This document shows, one piece after another, positions 8,309 to 15,365 of a stretch of DNA of 64,000 nt. The DNA comes from a virus. The notes below the pieces were generated by a model. That model saw nothing but the letters and a program-made list of their open reading frames with translations. It had not been told where the DNA came from and did no database searches. The stretch covers positions 1 through 64,000 of IMG/VR virus record IMGVR_UViG_3300023117_002343, one strand, 5' to 3'. Each line of letters begins with the position of its first letter. Within the stretch, counting starts at the first letter, position 1. The translations under genes were made by a program, and so were the position numbers.

Positions 8309-8653
8309 ATGCAGATTCTTTTAATCATGGTCATCTTTGTGATCATGCACGTGACCATATGGTATGCATCGAATGCTCAGCTCATTATGCAAAACCAGCG
8401 CGCTGCTTTAATGATTGCTTTGGTTCTAAGCATACCCATATCGTTATTAACATTTTATGCAACAAAGGTCGGTTATTCATATTTTGACAACCTTTGGTCC
8501 GTACGGCTATTGGCTTTTGGCGCCTCATATTTAGTATTTCCAGCCATGACATATTTTTATCTGGACGAGTCGCCCTTTCGGACTAAAACTATGATCTGCA
8601 TTGCGTTGTCTATTGTCATCATGGCCATTCAAATTTTCTGGAGAGACCCGTGA
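8309..8653 (+). CDS. Four-helix integral membrane protein
   Basis: 114 residues if translation starts at the ATG at 8309; an in-frame ATG at 8288 would add seven residues. Hydrophobic stretches near 1-20, 32-50, 61-80 and 92-110 predict four membrane passes. Middle segments (LLTFYATKVGYSYFDNLWSV and AFGASYLVFPAMTYFYLDES) are conserved-looking and resemble uncharacterised membrane proteins of marine T4-like phages. First of only two genes on the plus strand here, divergent from the HNH gene with a short shared upstream region. Function unknown; remodelling of the host membrane is one possibility. Confidence 0.65.
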   Translation: MQILLIMVIFVIMHVTIWYASNAQLIMQNQRAALMIALVLSIPISLLTFYATKVGYSYFDNLWSVRLLAFGASYLVFPAMTYFYLDESPFRTKTMICIALSIVIMAIQIFWRDP

Positions 8654-8949
8654 CAAAAGACTTTTATTGGATACTCGCTATTATTTTTCTGGGTCTACTG
8701 AGTGTCATTGACGCAATGCTGACTTGGGAGGCTGTGACGTCTGGCGCCGCTGAAGAGCTCAATCCTCTCATGGACATGATGATAAAAATGGGGCCATGGC
8801 ACTTTTTTGTCTCTAAGCTGTCACTGACTTTTGCGGGTATGGTCCTGTTTTATTCCATGCGTAGACATATGTGGACCAAAGTTGCTATAGTGTTTTGCTG
8901 CTTAGTTTATACGATTGTCACTGGTATTCACTTGCAATTTGCCTTGTAA
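8650..8949 (+). CDS. Three-helix membrane protein, DUF5658-like
   Basis: 99 residues, starting with GTG at 8650 inside the end of the previous gene (GTGA overlap), so the two are translationally coupled. Three hydrophobic segments at about 6-25, 49-66 and 74-92. The motif DAMLTWEAVTSGAAEELNP is typical of DUF5658 membrane proteins (a short polar loop with E-x-NP after the first helix). The 3' end overlaps the convergent GIY-YIG gene by 32 bases, so no terminator separates them. Function unknown. Confidence 0.65.
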   Translation: MTKDFYWILAIIFLGLLSVIDAMLTWEAVTSGAAEELNPLMDMMIKMGPWHFFVSKLSLTFAGMVLFYSMRRHMWTKVAIVFCCLVYTIVTGIHLQFAL

Positions 8950-9202
8950 AGACCTCAAGACCACTTGACAGCGTTTCTAGTTTCTTTTTGCGTCGCAGTT
9001 TTTTAAATCGGTATTCTGCGCGCAAAGCTGCGCCTTTATTCTCTGATACCTCTGCACACTGCAAAAGCCTGACAGGCCGGCGAGCCCGGGTATACTTGGC
9101 ACCTTTGCCTCTATTGTGAGTAACAACTCGATCTGTTACATCTTTTGTTATGCCACAGTAAAGAGAGCCATCACAGCATTCAACAACGTATAGGTACCAC
9201 AC
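8918..9202 (-). CDS. GIY-YIG nuclease, UPF0213/YhbQ-like
   Basis: 94 residues, starting with GTG at 9202, one base into the stop codon of the upstream gene. The GIY-YIG core is clear: YLYVVECCDGSLYCGIT, then the Arg in DRVVTHN, and the acidic metal ligand in ALRAEYRFKKL. The single-domain size matches the YhbQ family rather than homing nucleases with DNA-binding tails. Likely cleaves branched or damaged DNA, or is a small phage-borne nuclease. It converges on the plus-strand membrane gene. Confidence 0.85.
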   Translation of the reverse strand: MWYLYVVECCDGSLYCGITKDVTDRVVTHNRGKGAKYTRARRPVRLLQCAEVSENKGAALRAEYRFKKLRRKKKLETLSSGLEVFTRQIASEYQ

Positions 9203-9411
9203 TATGGATTTTGAATGGACAGATCCGTGGTCTTGGCAACTCGAACCTGGCCATTGGGCAGTTGAACTTTGGCAAAGGCCTCAACGGGAGGCACGCCGCC
9301 TACCATCATGTATCCGCCTCCAACTTGCTTGTAAAATATCTCAACAACTTGTCCGTGCAGCGTCGGATCCAAAAAAGCCCGCACGGTGTCTCCAATTCGA
9401 ATTTGTCTCAT
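9202..9411 (-). CDS. Hypothetical small beta-rich protein
   Basis: 69 residues. Starts MRQIRIGDTVRAF and contains HGQVVEIFYKQVGGGYM and FAKVQLPNGQVRVAKTTDL. Alternating hydrophobics and turns suggest a single SH3- or KOW-like barrel. The start overlaps the upstream coiled-coil gene (ATGA). Sits between that gene and the GIY-YIG gene. No family recognised. Confidence 0.6.
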   Translation of the reverse strand: MRQIRIGDTVRAFLDPTLHGQVVEIFYKQVGGGYMMVGGVPPVEAFAKVQLPNGQVRVAKTTDLSIQNP

Positions 9412-9665
9412 GCTTTAGCAACCTTCGCCATCAAAAGAGACTGCGCCCTGCTGACAGCTTCGTCAATCGATTCTTTTTGGGCTGCGGCGTGATTTTTGAT
9501 ATCAGACGCTTTCATTTCGTCCAACAATTGCCACAGCGATTCTCTCTCTTCGTCCAGTTCGCAAAGCAGCTGAATAGCGTCCTCGAGGGCTTGTGCCATT
9601 CGATTGATATCTCCAGAAAGACTCTCTTTTTTCAGCTTTTCAATTTTATCTTTGCAGGACTGCAT
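9408..9665 (-). CDS. Hypothetical coiled-coil protein
   Basis: 85 residues, almost entirely helical by composition: KDKIEKLKKESL, then ALEDAIQLLCELDEERESLW with regular leucine spacing. No transmembrane or enzyme motif. Overlaps the downstream small gene by four bases. May be an oligomeric accessory or chaperone for neighbouring virion genes; no function can be assigned. Confidence 0.6.
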   Translation of the reverse strand: MQSCKDKIEKLKKESLSGDINRMAQALEDAIQLLCELDEERESLWQLLDEMKASDIKNHAAAQKESIDEAVSRAQSLLMAKVAKA

Positions 9666-9699
9666 GTCAATATAGTAATCACAATGACCAGTGAGTAAA

Positions 9700-10308
9700 T
9701 TAGATCAGGTCGTAGCTCTCCAGTAGCTTGAGAAATTCTTCGTCTTTAAGCTTTTTGCTAGCGGCCTTTTTCTTGGGTCTGCGCTTTGCCGATTCGGTCT
9801 TGGTCTTGGTCGGCTTTTTGGCCGCAGCTTTCTTTTGGGGCTCAGGCTTTTCTTGCTTGGCCGGCTCTTGTTTGACCTCAATCGGCTCTTCCTTTTCCGT
9901 CGGAGTCGGTTCGGGCTCGACAGGCACTGCCGCAGTCTGTTCCACGATCTTGGGTCGATTGATGACCGCGGCTGTCACGATGGGTTGGGAGCGGTTGATT
10001 GTCTTGACCGCAGCTTCAACTGTCACTGTGCGTCTCAGTTCGGTCTGGAGCTCGAGCGGCACAAAAACTCGGTCGTCGATGATCACCTCGAGTCGCGTAT
10101 TGTATTTGCCCTCTGATATCATGTTTTTCAGGGTGGGTATCTCGACGTGGATCTCTTTGCCTTCGCTTCGCCCCTTGAAGCAAAAGTTGATGCCATTGGG
10201 TCCTTCCATGACGAACTGGCTACGAACAGATGATCCAGCAGCTCCAGCAATGTCCACCGAAAAGGCCAGGCTGTTGTCTGTGTCTAGATAAATGTCAAAA
10301 TCACTCAT
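9700..10308 (-). CDS. Conserved phage virion-type protein with Lys/Ala/Pro-rich tail
   Basis: 202 residues. The first 105 residues (MSDFDIYLDTDNSLAFSVDI to LEVIIDDRVFVPLELQ) form a beta-rich domain that I recognise as common in T4-like marine phages, unnamed. Residues 125-190 are low-complexity: first Pro/Glu-rich, then strongly basic with repeated KKAAAKK-type patches. A short helix KDEEFLKLLESYDL ends the protein. The basic tail could contact DNA or an acidic partner inside the capsid. The start overlaps the end of the upstream gene (ATGA). Confidence 0.7.
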   Translation of the reverse strand: MSDFDIYLDTDNSLAFSVDIAGAAGSSVRSQFVMEGPNGINFCFKGRSEGKEIHVEIPTLKNMISEGKYNTRLEVIIDDRVFVPLELQTELRRTVTVEAAVKTINRSQPIVTAAVINRPKIVEQTAAVPVEPEPTPTEKEEPIEVKQEPAKQEKPEPQKKAAAKKPTKTKTESAKRRPKKKAASKKLKDEEFLKLLESYDLI

Positions 10309-10697
10309 GCGGATTCTCCGTCGTCGCTATCCTCTTTGGGCCGCCTCAACAGCTTTGCTTTGATAAATATCCCGCTTCTACTCCTTGCGACCGAATTGTT
10401 TTTGAGACGGGCTCGGATCATTGGGTCTCGAGTCTTAGGCGGCACAGTGCGTTTTTTAATGCCGCAGATTTCTTGGTGCACCATTTTGTCATTGACTTCT
10501 ACCAGGCAGGCCTTGACGGTGTAAAGAACGCTCTGAGGTTGGCGACCGATCTTGGTTCCACCGCCGCCAATTTCAATGGGGGGCGCAGGAGGAGTTGGCG
10601 CAATTTCGCCGCCATATCCCTGCGTGACGATCTTTTTGGTGAGAGTGGATGTGGCCGGATTGTTGCCAAAGCCTCTCGTGACGATGGAAGCGACCAT
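10305..10697 (-). CDS. Hypothetical virion-associated protein
   Basis: 130 residues. Starts MVASIVTRGFGNNPATS and repeats a related KKIVTQGYGGEIAP, a short S/T-RGYG pattern often found at the N-terminus of small phage tail or head-completion proteins. A central VLYTVKACLVEVNDKMV strand pair is followed by a basic, probably disordered C-terminus. Located in the virion-type block before the fiber. No named family. Confidence 0.6.
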   Translation of the reverse strand: MVASIVTRGFGNNPATSTLTKKIVTQGYGGEIAPTPPAPPIEIGGGGTKIGRQPQSVLYTVKACLVEVNDKMVHQEICGIKKRTVPPKTRDPMIRARLKNNSVARSRSGIFIKAKLLRRPKEDSDDGESA

Positions 10698-10700
10698 GCG

Positions 10701-11129
10701 CTAAGTCCTTGTGCGTGAGAAGACTTCGTTGACAGTTGGCGATCCAGCAGAATCTTTCATGTCGAAACGGGCAATTTCTGTGGTGTTATCTTCGGCAAAA
10801 AAGATCATCTGATTGAGGGTCGGATCCAGGATCCACTTGCCACCGGCAATGTCGTAATTGAACTTGAGTCGCTCGTCGGTCGGATTATATTCTTCTGAAG
10901 CGTATCTCGGATTGCCGCCTCCGGTGTCCCATAGGATCGAGCCGGAAAACTCTGTGGTAAAATTGATCTGCGATGCATAAATGCCTGTGTCAGTTCCAAC
11001 TTCGTGCACGCCTGTCGTCGATCTGGCTGCGGAGATATTTCCATCGCCGTCGATCAGAGTGAAGCCCACCGTGGCCAGTCCGCGCTGGGATCTGCCGAAA
11101 TTAACGCTCTTGACCAATTTAATTGTCAT
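10701..11129 (-). CDS. Hypothetical virion protein, beta-rich
   Basis: 142 residues. A beta-sandwich-like N-terminal part (ATVGFTLIDGDGNISAARST, then GVHEVGTDTGIYASQINF and GSILWDTGG) looks like an Ig-like or carbohydrate-facing accessory domain. The C-terminal half (NQMIFFAEDNTTEIARFDMK) is of the type found in phage structural proteins. Overlaps the SET-domain gene by 4 bases, so the genes are expressed together. Role unknown. Confidence 0.6.
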   Translation of the reverse strand: MTIKLVKSVNFGRSQRGLATVGFTLIDGDGNISAARSTTGVHEVGTDTGIYASQINFTTEFSGSILWDTGGGNPRYASEEYNPTDERLKFNYDIAGGKWILDPTLNQMIFFAEDNTTEIARFDMKDSAGSPTVNEVFSRTRT

Positions 11130-11749
11130 GAAAACTCCAGAAGTTTTTTGCGGTTAATCACGGCCAGAATCTTTCCGCGGCCGGATGTTTGCCCTATCAC
11201 ATTTTTGTTTTCGTCCAAAACTAAAAGCGTAGGAAATTGCTTGACATTATAATAATCAAAATCCATCGGATTGGAAATCAGATTGTAGCAGGGAATGCCG
11301 GCTTCGGAAAGCTGTTTAGCCATGTCGTCGGGAGAAAGACTGAAATAGGCGTAGCTTCTTTCGGGCTCCACGACTTCCACGTGATCGCGACCATTTTGCC
11401 AATATGGAGTGCCGCCGTAGTTTATCAACAGCTCTTCACCCGAGTGAATATCGCGTAGCGCATAATACTCAAAACCTCGAAATTCAGGATGGTTTCTCCA
11501 GCAGCAATTGGGCTCGGAACTGTGATTGTAGAGCGAGCCGTAGCCCCAAGCCAGCACCTGTTCTCGATAATTTAGAGACTTGGGATAGCAGAACTGATAG
11601 TCGCGGAGGGATTCGTCTTCTGAACTGAGAGAGTGAATAGGCGTGCACTCGATGACTTCTCCGGCCGAAATAGCTTCGGTGGCAAATACACCTAGGCCCT
11701 TTCCAGGAGATTGCGCCACTTTGATCTTGGTGGGAGGATAAAATTCCAA
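11126..11749 (-). CDS. SET-domain protein fused to a thioredoxin-like domain
   Basis: 207 residues from the TTG at 11749. An AGGAAGG lies six bases upstream and the TTG directly follows the upstream stop, which favours it over the longer open frame reaching 11833. SET-domain marks: GKGLGVFA at 16-23 (cofactor loop), SLYNHSSEPNC at 72-82 (the NHS-x-PN catalytic motif) and GEELLINYG at 104-112. Such domains transfer methyl groups from S-adenosylmethionine to protein lysines. Residues about 140-207 look thioredoxin-like, with a cis-proline site QFPTLLVLDENKNVIG, but no CxxC redox pair. A methyltransferase among virion genes suggests modification of a phage structural or host protein (inference). 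Confidence 0.8.
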   Translation of the reverse strand: MEFYPPTKIKVAQSPGKGLGVFATEAISAGEVIECTPIHSLSSEDESLRDYQFCYPKSLNYREQVLAWGYGSLYNHSSEPNCCWRNHPEFRGFEYYALRDIHSGEELLINYGGTPYWQNGRDHVEVVEPERSYAYFSLSPDDMAKQLSEAGIPCYNLISNPMDFDYYNVKQFPTLLVLDENKNVIGQTSGRGKILAVINRKKLLEFS

Positions 11750-11750
11750 A

Positions 11751-12416
11751 TCAGCCTTCCTTGCGCTCAAAGCCGTAAGCAATTGCATCGAACTGAGCGC
11801 CGGCGCCAACAGTGCCTGCTGTGAGATCGTCATTGATTTCGACGACCAGGCGGTGATTGGTATTTTTGGCCAACTTCAAACCGTACTGAAAGCCAAATAC
11901 GCCTTTGAAATCCAAAACAGGCAAATAACCGTCAGAGACGTTCTTACCGCTACCTGAAATTGACGGAGCCAAAAAAGCATTAGCGGCATCGCCAAAGGCT
12001 GGATTACCCTGGCACAACCGAATAAAACTGAAGTTAACGATCAGATCCGTGGCAATATTTGTTTCGCCATTGTTGTCTTCGTAATATATTCGCACCCCGT
12101 TAGTCAATGCCGAGCCAATGCCCAAAAAATCATTGCCAAGTGACACGCCAGTTGCAGCTATCAAAAAAGATACGCTGGTAATATAAATGTCCAGATTTGG
12201 CACGGCTTGAATATAAAAAAGCTGCGAAGTTGTGGAGCCGTCAACAAGCATGCTTGATGTTGTGCCATCCCCATCCAGAGTCAAAAAATCACGGAAGACC
12301 TTCTGAATATCTCTTTCGTCATCTGGCGGAAATGGTGCAGGAGACACGCGCAGATATCCGCCGTCCTCAATCAGAGCTTGCTGGTTATCATCGATAATAG
12401 AAGTTCTGCGCGCCAT
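11751..12416 (-). CDS. Hypothetical virion protein, beta-rich
   Basis: 221 residues. An N-terminal disordered arm (MARRTSIIDDNQQALIEDGG) leads to a beta-rich body with SQLFYIQAVPNLDIYITSV and SLGNDFLGIG. The style matches the four paralogues just upstream (12419-14805), as an ordered receptor- or decoration-type fold with few Cys and no enzyme motif. Followed two bases later by the SET-domain gene. No named family. Confidence 0.6.
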   Translation of the reverse strand: MARRTSIIDDNQQALIEDGGYLRVSPAPFPPDDERDIQKVFRDFLTLDGDGTTSSMLVDGSTTSQLFYIQAVPNLDIYITSVSFLIAATGVSLGNDFLGIGSALTNGVRIYYEDNNGETNIATDLIVNFSFIRLCQGNPAFGDAANAFLAPSISGSGKNVSDGYLPVLDFKGVFGFQYGLKLAKNTNHRLVVEINDDLTAGTVGAGAQFDAIAYGFERKEG

Positions 12417-12418
12417 TA

Positions 12419-13000
12419 TTACCTCTCAGTAAACAAAAAGGTTCTGGCGCCAAACTGAACGTCCATAGATGTATTGCCGGTCGGAGGAGTAACAGTAATG
12501 GCAAATGAATTGCCTTTTTTCAAAACCAATCTTGCAGGTTGCAAATTATTAAATTGGCCAATTGGAAAGCTAAGTAATGCCACATTAGTGCCTCCCGTGA
12601 CAGTCGAACCTTGAGCACCATATTGCAGTGTCACATCTAATTCTTTGGAGGAACCAAAATTTTGATTAAGAGATGTAGTTGCTGTTGGGGAAGAAATAGA
12701 AGTCGGATTTTTATACCAGTTCACTCTGAACATATCAGGCGAACCGCCAGTTGTGGCTTCAGCAACAAAAAAGAAGTTTTCAAAAATGAGATCTTTGTCT
12801 TCATTATTTTCACAGAAAAATATAGCGCTTTCTGCTGCATTCGTTAGATTAACTAGAGGAGTGCCTAGGAAAAACGCCTCTCCACTTGCAGCTGCCTCTG
12901 TAAATTCAGGCTCAATAACGCTTCTAACTTGAAGTTTATTAGATGAGTCGATTTTAGCTTTCTTTCCAGAACCTGTGCCGTCTAATAGTTGAAATCCCAT
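12419..13000 (-). CDS. Tandem virion paralogue 4 of 4
   Basis: 193 residues. Shares with the next three genes upstream the opening MGF-x-LLDGTGSGKKAKID, the phrase ENNEDKDLIFENFFFVAEAT, a KNPTSIS segment, and an ending KKGNSFAITVTPPTGNTSMD. The whole reads as one beta-sandwich domain, possibly a decoration, fiber-adapter or receptor-binding subunit. Four divergent copies in a row beside a giant fiber gene suggest diversification of surface-exposed parts. Confidence 0.65.
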   Translation of the reverse strand: MGFQLLDGTGSGKKAKIDSSNKLQVRSVIEPEFTEAAASGEAFFLGTPLVNLTNAAESAIFFCENNEDKDLIFENFFFVAEATTGGSPDMFRVNWYKNPTSISSPTATTSLNQNFGSSKELDVTLQYGAQGSTVTGGTNVALLSFPIGQFNNLQPARLVLKKGNSFAITVTPPTGNTSMDVQFGARTFLFTER

Positions 13001-13003
13001 TTC

Positions 13004-13597
13004 TTAAGCTCCATTATTGTTTGGTAGTCTATGCGCATTAATCCCCACGGAGACTTGCAGAGACGTATTGGATGGCGGAGGTATGATATTAACCCCAATG
13101 GAAGACCCTTTGGGCAAAATTGTCGCTGCAGTTTCCGTAGTTAGCGATTCGACCGGGGCAACCAAGGCTGCATATGTAGATCCGCCCGTCAATGAAGCGG
13201 CCTCAGCGCCTATTTCGCTGGTGAGCGTGAGTGTGTTAGAAGATCCAAAATTAATGTTGGGAGCCAAAAGAGCAGTGCTTGAACCGCCACTCATAGCCGT
13301 CGGATTTTTAATGATGATGCCTCTGACGTGGTTCTCTGTACCACCGGTACTGGCTCTGACCCCGACCAAAAATCTGGTGATAACCAGGTCAAAATCATTA
13401 TCATTTTGAAAATAAAGCACTGCACTTTGATTTGCCGATGTGAGAGTTACAAATCCAGATCCGATCAGGTAAGCATCGCCGGAAATTGCTGCCTCTTCCC
13501 GCTCAGTTCTCTGCACTGCATCTGTCTTAAGTCTGTTGACATCAGTGACTTGCGCAAGATAACCGTTGCCTGTTCCATCTTCAATATTAAATCCCAT
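13004..13597 (-). CDS. Tandem virion paralogue 3 of 4
   Basis: 197 residues. Opens MGFNIEDGTGNGYLAQV, then FQNDNDFDLVITRFLVGV, IKNPTAMSGG and PKGSSIGVNIIPPPSNTSLQ. These align position by position with the adjacent paralogues at 12419, 13606 and 14209. Three bases separate it from the downstream copy. No enzymatic residues; a structural role is inferred from the gene neighbourhood. Confidence 0.65.
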   Translation of the reverse strand: MGFNIEDGTGNGYLAQVTDVNRLKTDAVQRTEREEAAISGDAYLIGSGFVTLTSANQSAVLYFQNDNDFDLVITRFLVGVRASTGGTENHVRGIIIKNPTAMSGGSSTALLAPNINFGSSNTLTLTSEIGAEAASLTGGSTYAALVAPVESLTTETAATILPKGSSIGVNIIPPPSNTSLQVSVGINAHRLPNNNGA

Positions 13598-13605
13598 ATT
13601 TTTTC

Positions 13606-14202
13606 CTAGCTGTTATTTGCAAGCAAGAAACCTTGAAAGCCTGTATAGATGTTAATAGGCTGCTGACCATTGGGCTCGTAAGAGACGCCCAGTGATCCTC
13701 CCTTTGGTACTACCAAATAAACATTGCCAAAAACTCTAGAAGCAGCATTTTGAGTCTGATAAAGTACAGGAGTGTTTGATCCTGTTGGATTCATCCAAAA
13801 GCCGTCACCGCCTTTTTTGACATCAACTTCAAAAGTCACTGCACTGCTAATTTTTCTGTTGACGACTGTAATATCTGTACCAGCAGAAACAATAGAGCCC
13901 GTAGTAATATTTGGGTAGACTCTCATTAAAGCCTTTTCAGTTTCGGATCCGCCACTGAGTCCAGTGCCGATAAACCAAGCTGCAATCACGATATCTTTAT
14001 CTTCATTATTTTTAAAATAAAGTAGAGGAGTTTCAATCGATGCCGAAACTGCCAAAAATTCAGTATTAATATTGAATGCGTTGCCTCTTCCAACGGCATC
14101 TTCAAAAAAAGTTTCGCTTTTAACAGAGGCTAGAGCTCTGTTTTCACTATCAATTTTTAGCGAAAAACCTTGACCCGTTCCGTCTTCAATTGTTGTTGCC
14201 AT
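13606..14202 (-). CDS. Tandem virion paralogue 2 of 4
   Basis: 198 residues. Family pattern: MATTIEDGTGQGFSLKIDSE, FKNNEDKDIVIAAWFIGT, YPNITTGSIVSAG, and VPKGGSLGVSYEPNGQQPIN. It is about as divergent from each neighbour as they are from one another, so the duplications are old. Probable surface or adapter subunit of the virion. Confidence 0.65.
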   Translation of the reverse strand: MATTIEDGTGQGFSLKIDSENRALASVKSETFFEDAVGRGNAFNINTEFLAVSASIETPLLYFKNNEDKDIVIAAWFIGTGLSGGSETEKALMRVYPNITTGSIVSAGTDITVVNRKISSAVTFEVDVKKGGDGFWMNPTGSNTPVLYQTQNAASRVFGNVYLVVPKGGSLGVSYEPNGQQPINIYTGFQGFLLANNS

Positions 14203-14208
14203 TTTTAA

Positions 14209-14805
14209 TCACCCGAGTGTATCATTGTCGTACCACCAATGTGTGACGACAAGAGCTGTAGCTGTAACCGTCCCATTTGGAGGTGTAAGTTTAAAGCCAA
14301 TGCTAGTGCCCTTAGGAAGCCGCCGCCCAAGCGGCAAAATAATTCTGTCAATTGATTGCTTGATCTTCTGTGGAGCGCCGGTACCATCCACTAGTGTGTC
14401 ACCCTCTACTCCTTTAAAATTATCTCCGTTTGGAATATTCGCAGAGCCGTGATTGGAGTTTGAGATGCCGGCTGATACTGCATTATCGATAATGGTTCCC
14501 GACGTTGGATTTCGCAGAACTCTGAAGGTCCAGTCCTGATCGGAACTAGCACTGACAGCCGTGCCTAAAATCAAAACAGCCCGGTCCAGCACGAAGTCTC
14601 TATCGTCTGTATTTTTGGTATATAGCACTGCTGTCTCATTAGCGCCGGTAAAACTGACCGGAGTCGAAGCGATCTGATAACCGTCTCCCACTACAATAGC
14701 ATTATCTTCTTCAGTAATAATAACAGCCTGCGACAGTAATCGATTTTGACCGGTCACTCTCAGCCGGTTTCTGGTTCCTGTTCCATCTTGAATTGTTGTC
14801 GACAT
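14209..14805 (-). CDS. Tandem virion paralogue 1 of 4
   Basis: 198 residues. Opens MSTTIQDGTGTRNRLRVT; the DGTG-x-x-NRLRV opening is frequent in marine jumbo-phage virion proteins. Continues with TKNTDDRDFVLDRAVLILGT, LRNPTSGTII and LPKGTSIGFKLTPPNGT, matching the three following copies. First copy in the transcription direction. Function unassigned beyond virion structure. Confidence 0.65.
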   Translation of the reverse strand: MSTTIQDGTGTRNRLRVTGQNRLLSQAVIITEEDNAIVVGDGYQIASTPVSFTGANETAVLYTKNTDDRDFVLDRAVLILGTAVSASSDQDWTFRVLRNPTSGTIIDNAVSAGISNSNHGSANIPNGDNFKGVEGDTLVDGTGAPQKIKQSIDRIILPLGRRLPKGTSIGFKLTPPNGTVTATALVVTHWWYDNDTLG

Positions 14806-14806
14806 A

Positions 14807-15013
14807 TCAATCTAACTCGTCATTTTCGAAAATATTAGGATCAATGACAAAATCGTTTTCGTGCACTTTATACATGTTTGCAATTCGACTTTGATGCAAG
14901 TTCTTTTTAGTGATCAGATTCAAGTCATTGATCAGTATTATTTGCTGCGCTAATTTTGCGGTCAGCACCTGAATGTCGTCCTCGACAGAATCAATTGTAA
15001 TTACTTTGCCCAT
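14807..15013 (-). CDS. Hypothetical small helical protein
   Basis: 68 residues. Contains a likely amphipathic helix DDIQVLTAKLAQQIILINDL and an acidic end PNIFENDELD. Lies between the 113-residue gene and the paralogue array with 1-6 base spacings, so it is cotranscribed. No family recognised. Confidence 0.55.
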   Translation of the reverse strand: MGKVITIDSVEDDIQVLTAKLAQQIILINDLNLITKKNLHQSRIANMYKVHENDFVIDPNIFENDELD

Positions 15014-15018
15014 TTCGT

Positions 15019-15360
15019 TTATCTCTTTGCAACTAAGTATATTGACAGCGTGCCTCGATCCGTAATGTCCAAGGAAACACGCAAAAATTTGCCTGTAAAG
15101 ACAGTGCGCTCCAAAGTGAAAGCGCTATTGGAAGGGGTGACAAGTATAGAACCATTTTCCATATCATCGTAGTTAGTTCCGTCGTTTGACTGTTGTAGCG
15201 TAACTTCGGTGTCGCCTTGAATACTTGAGCCGACAAATTGGACCGAAATCCTATTGTAATCGGAAATGTCAGAGGATGTAAAGGTGGTTGGACCGACGGT
15301 GAGATCATAGGACGTCGCCAGGGTTTCCTCAAATGCAAGAAGTTCGGGTATGTATGCCAT
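15019..15360 (-). CDS. Hypothetical beta-sandwich virion protein
   Basis: 113 residues. The pattern ISVQFVGSSIQGDTEVTLQQ, SNDGTNYDDM, then KFLRVSLDITDRGTLSIYLV resembles a small discoidin-like beta-sandwich domain seen in phage tail accessory proteins (comparing a measured deviation, SNDGTNY). It is placed directly downstream of the giant fiber gene, 5 bases away. Likely a fiber-associated subunit; low functional certainty. Confidence 0.6.
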   Translation of the reverse strand: MAYIPELLAFEETLATSYDLTVGPTTFTSSDISDYNRISVQFVGSSIQGDTEVTLQQSNDGTNYDDMENGSILVTPSNSAFTLERTVFTGKFLRVSLDITDRGTLSIYLVAKR

Positions 15361-15365
15361 AATGT

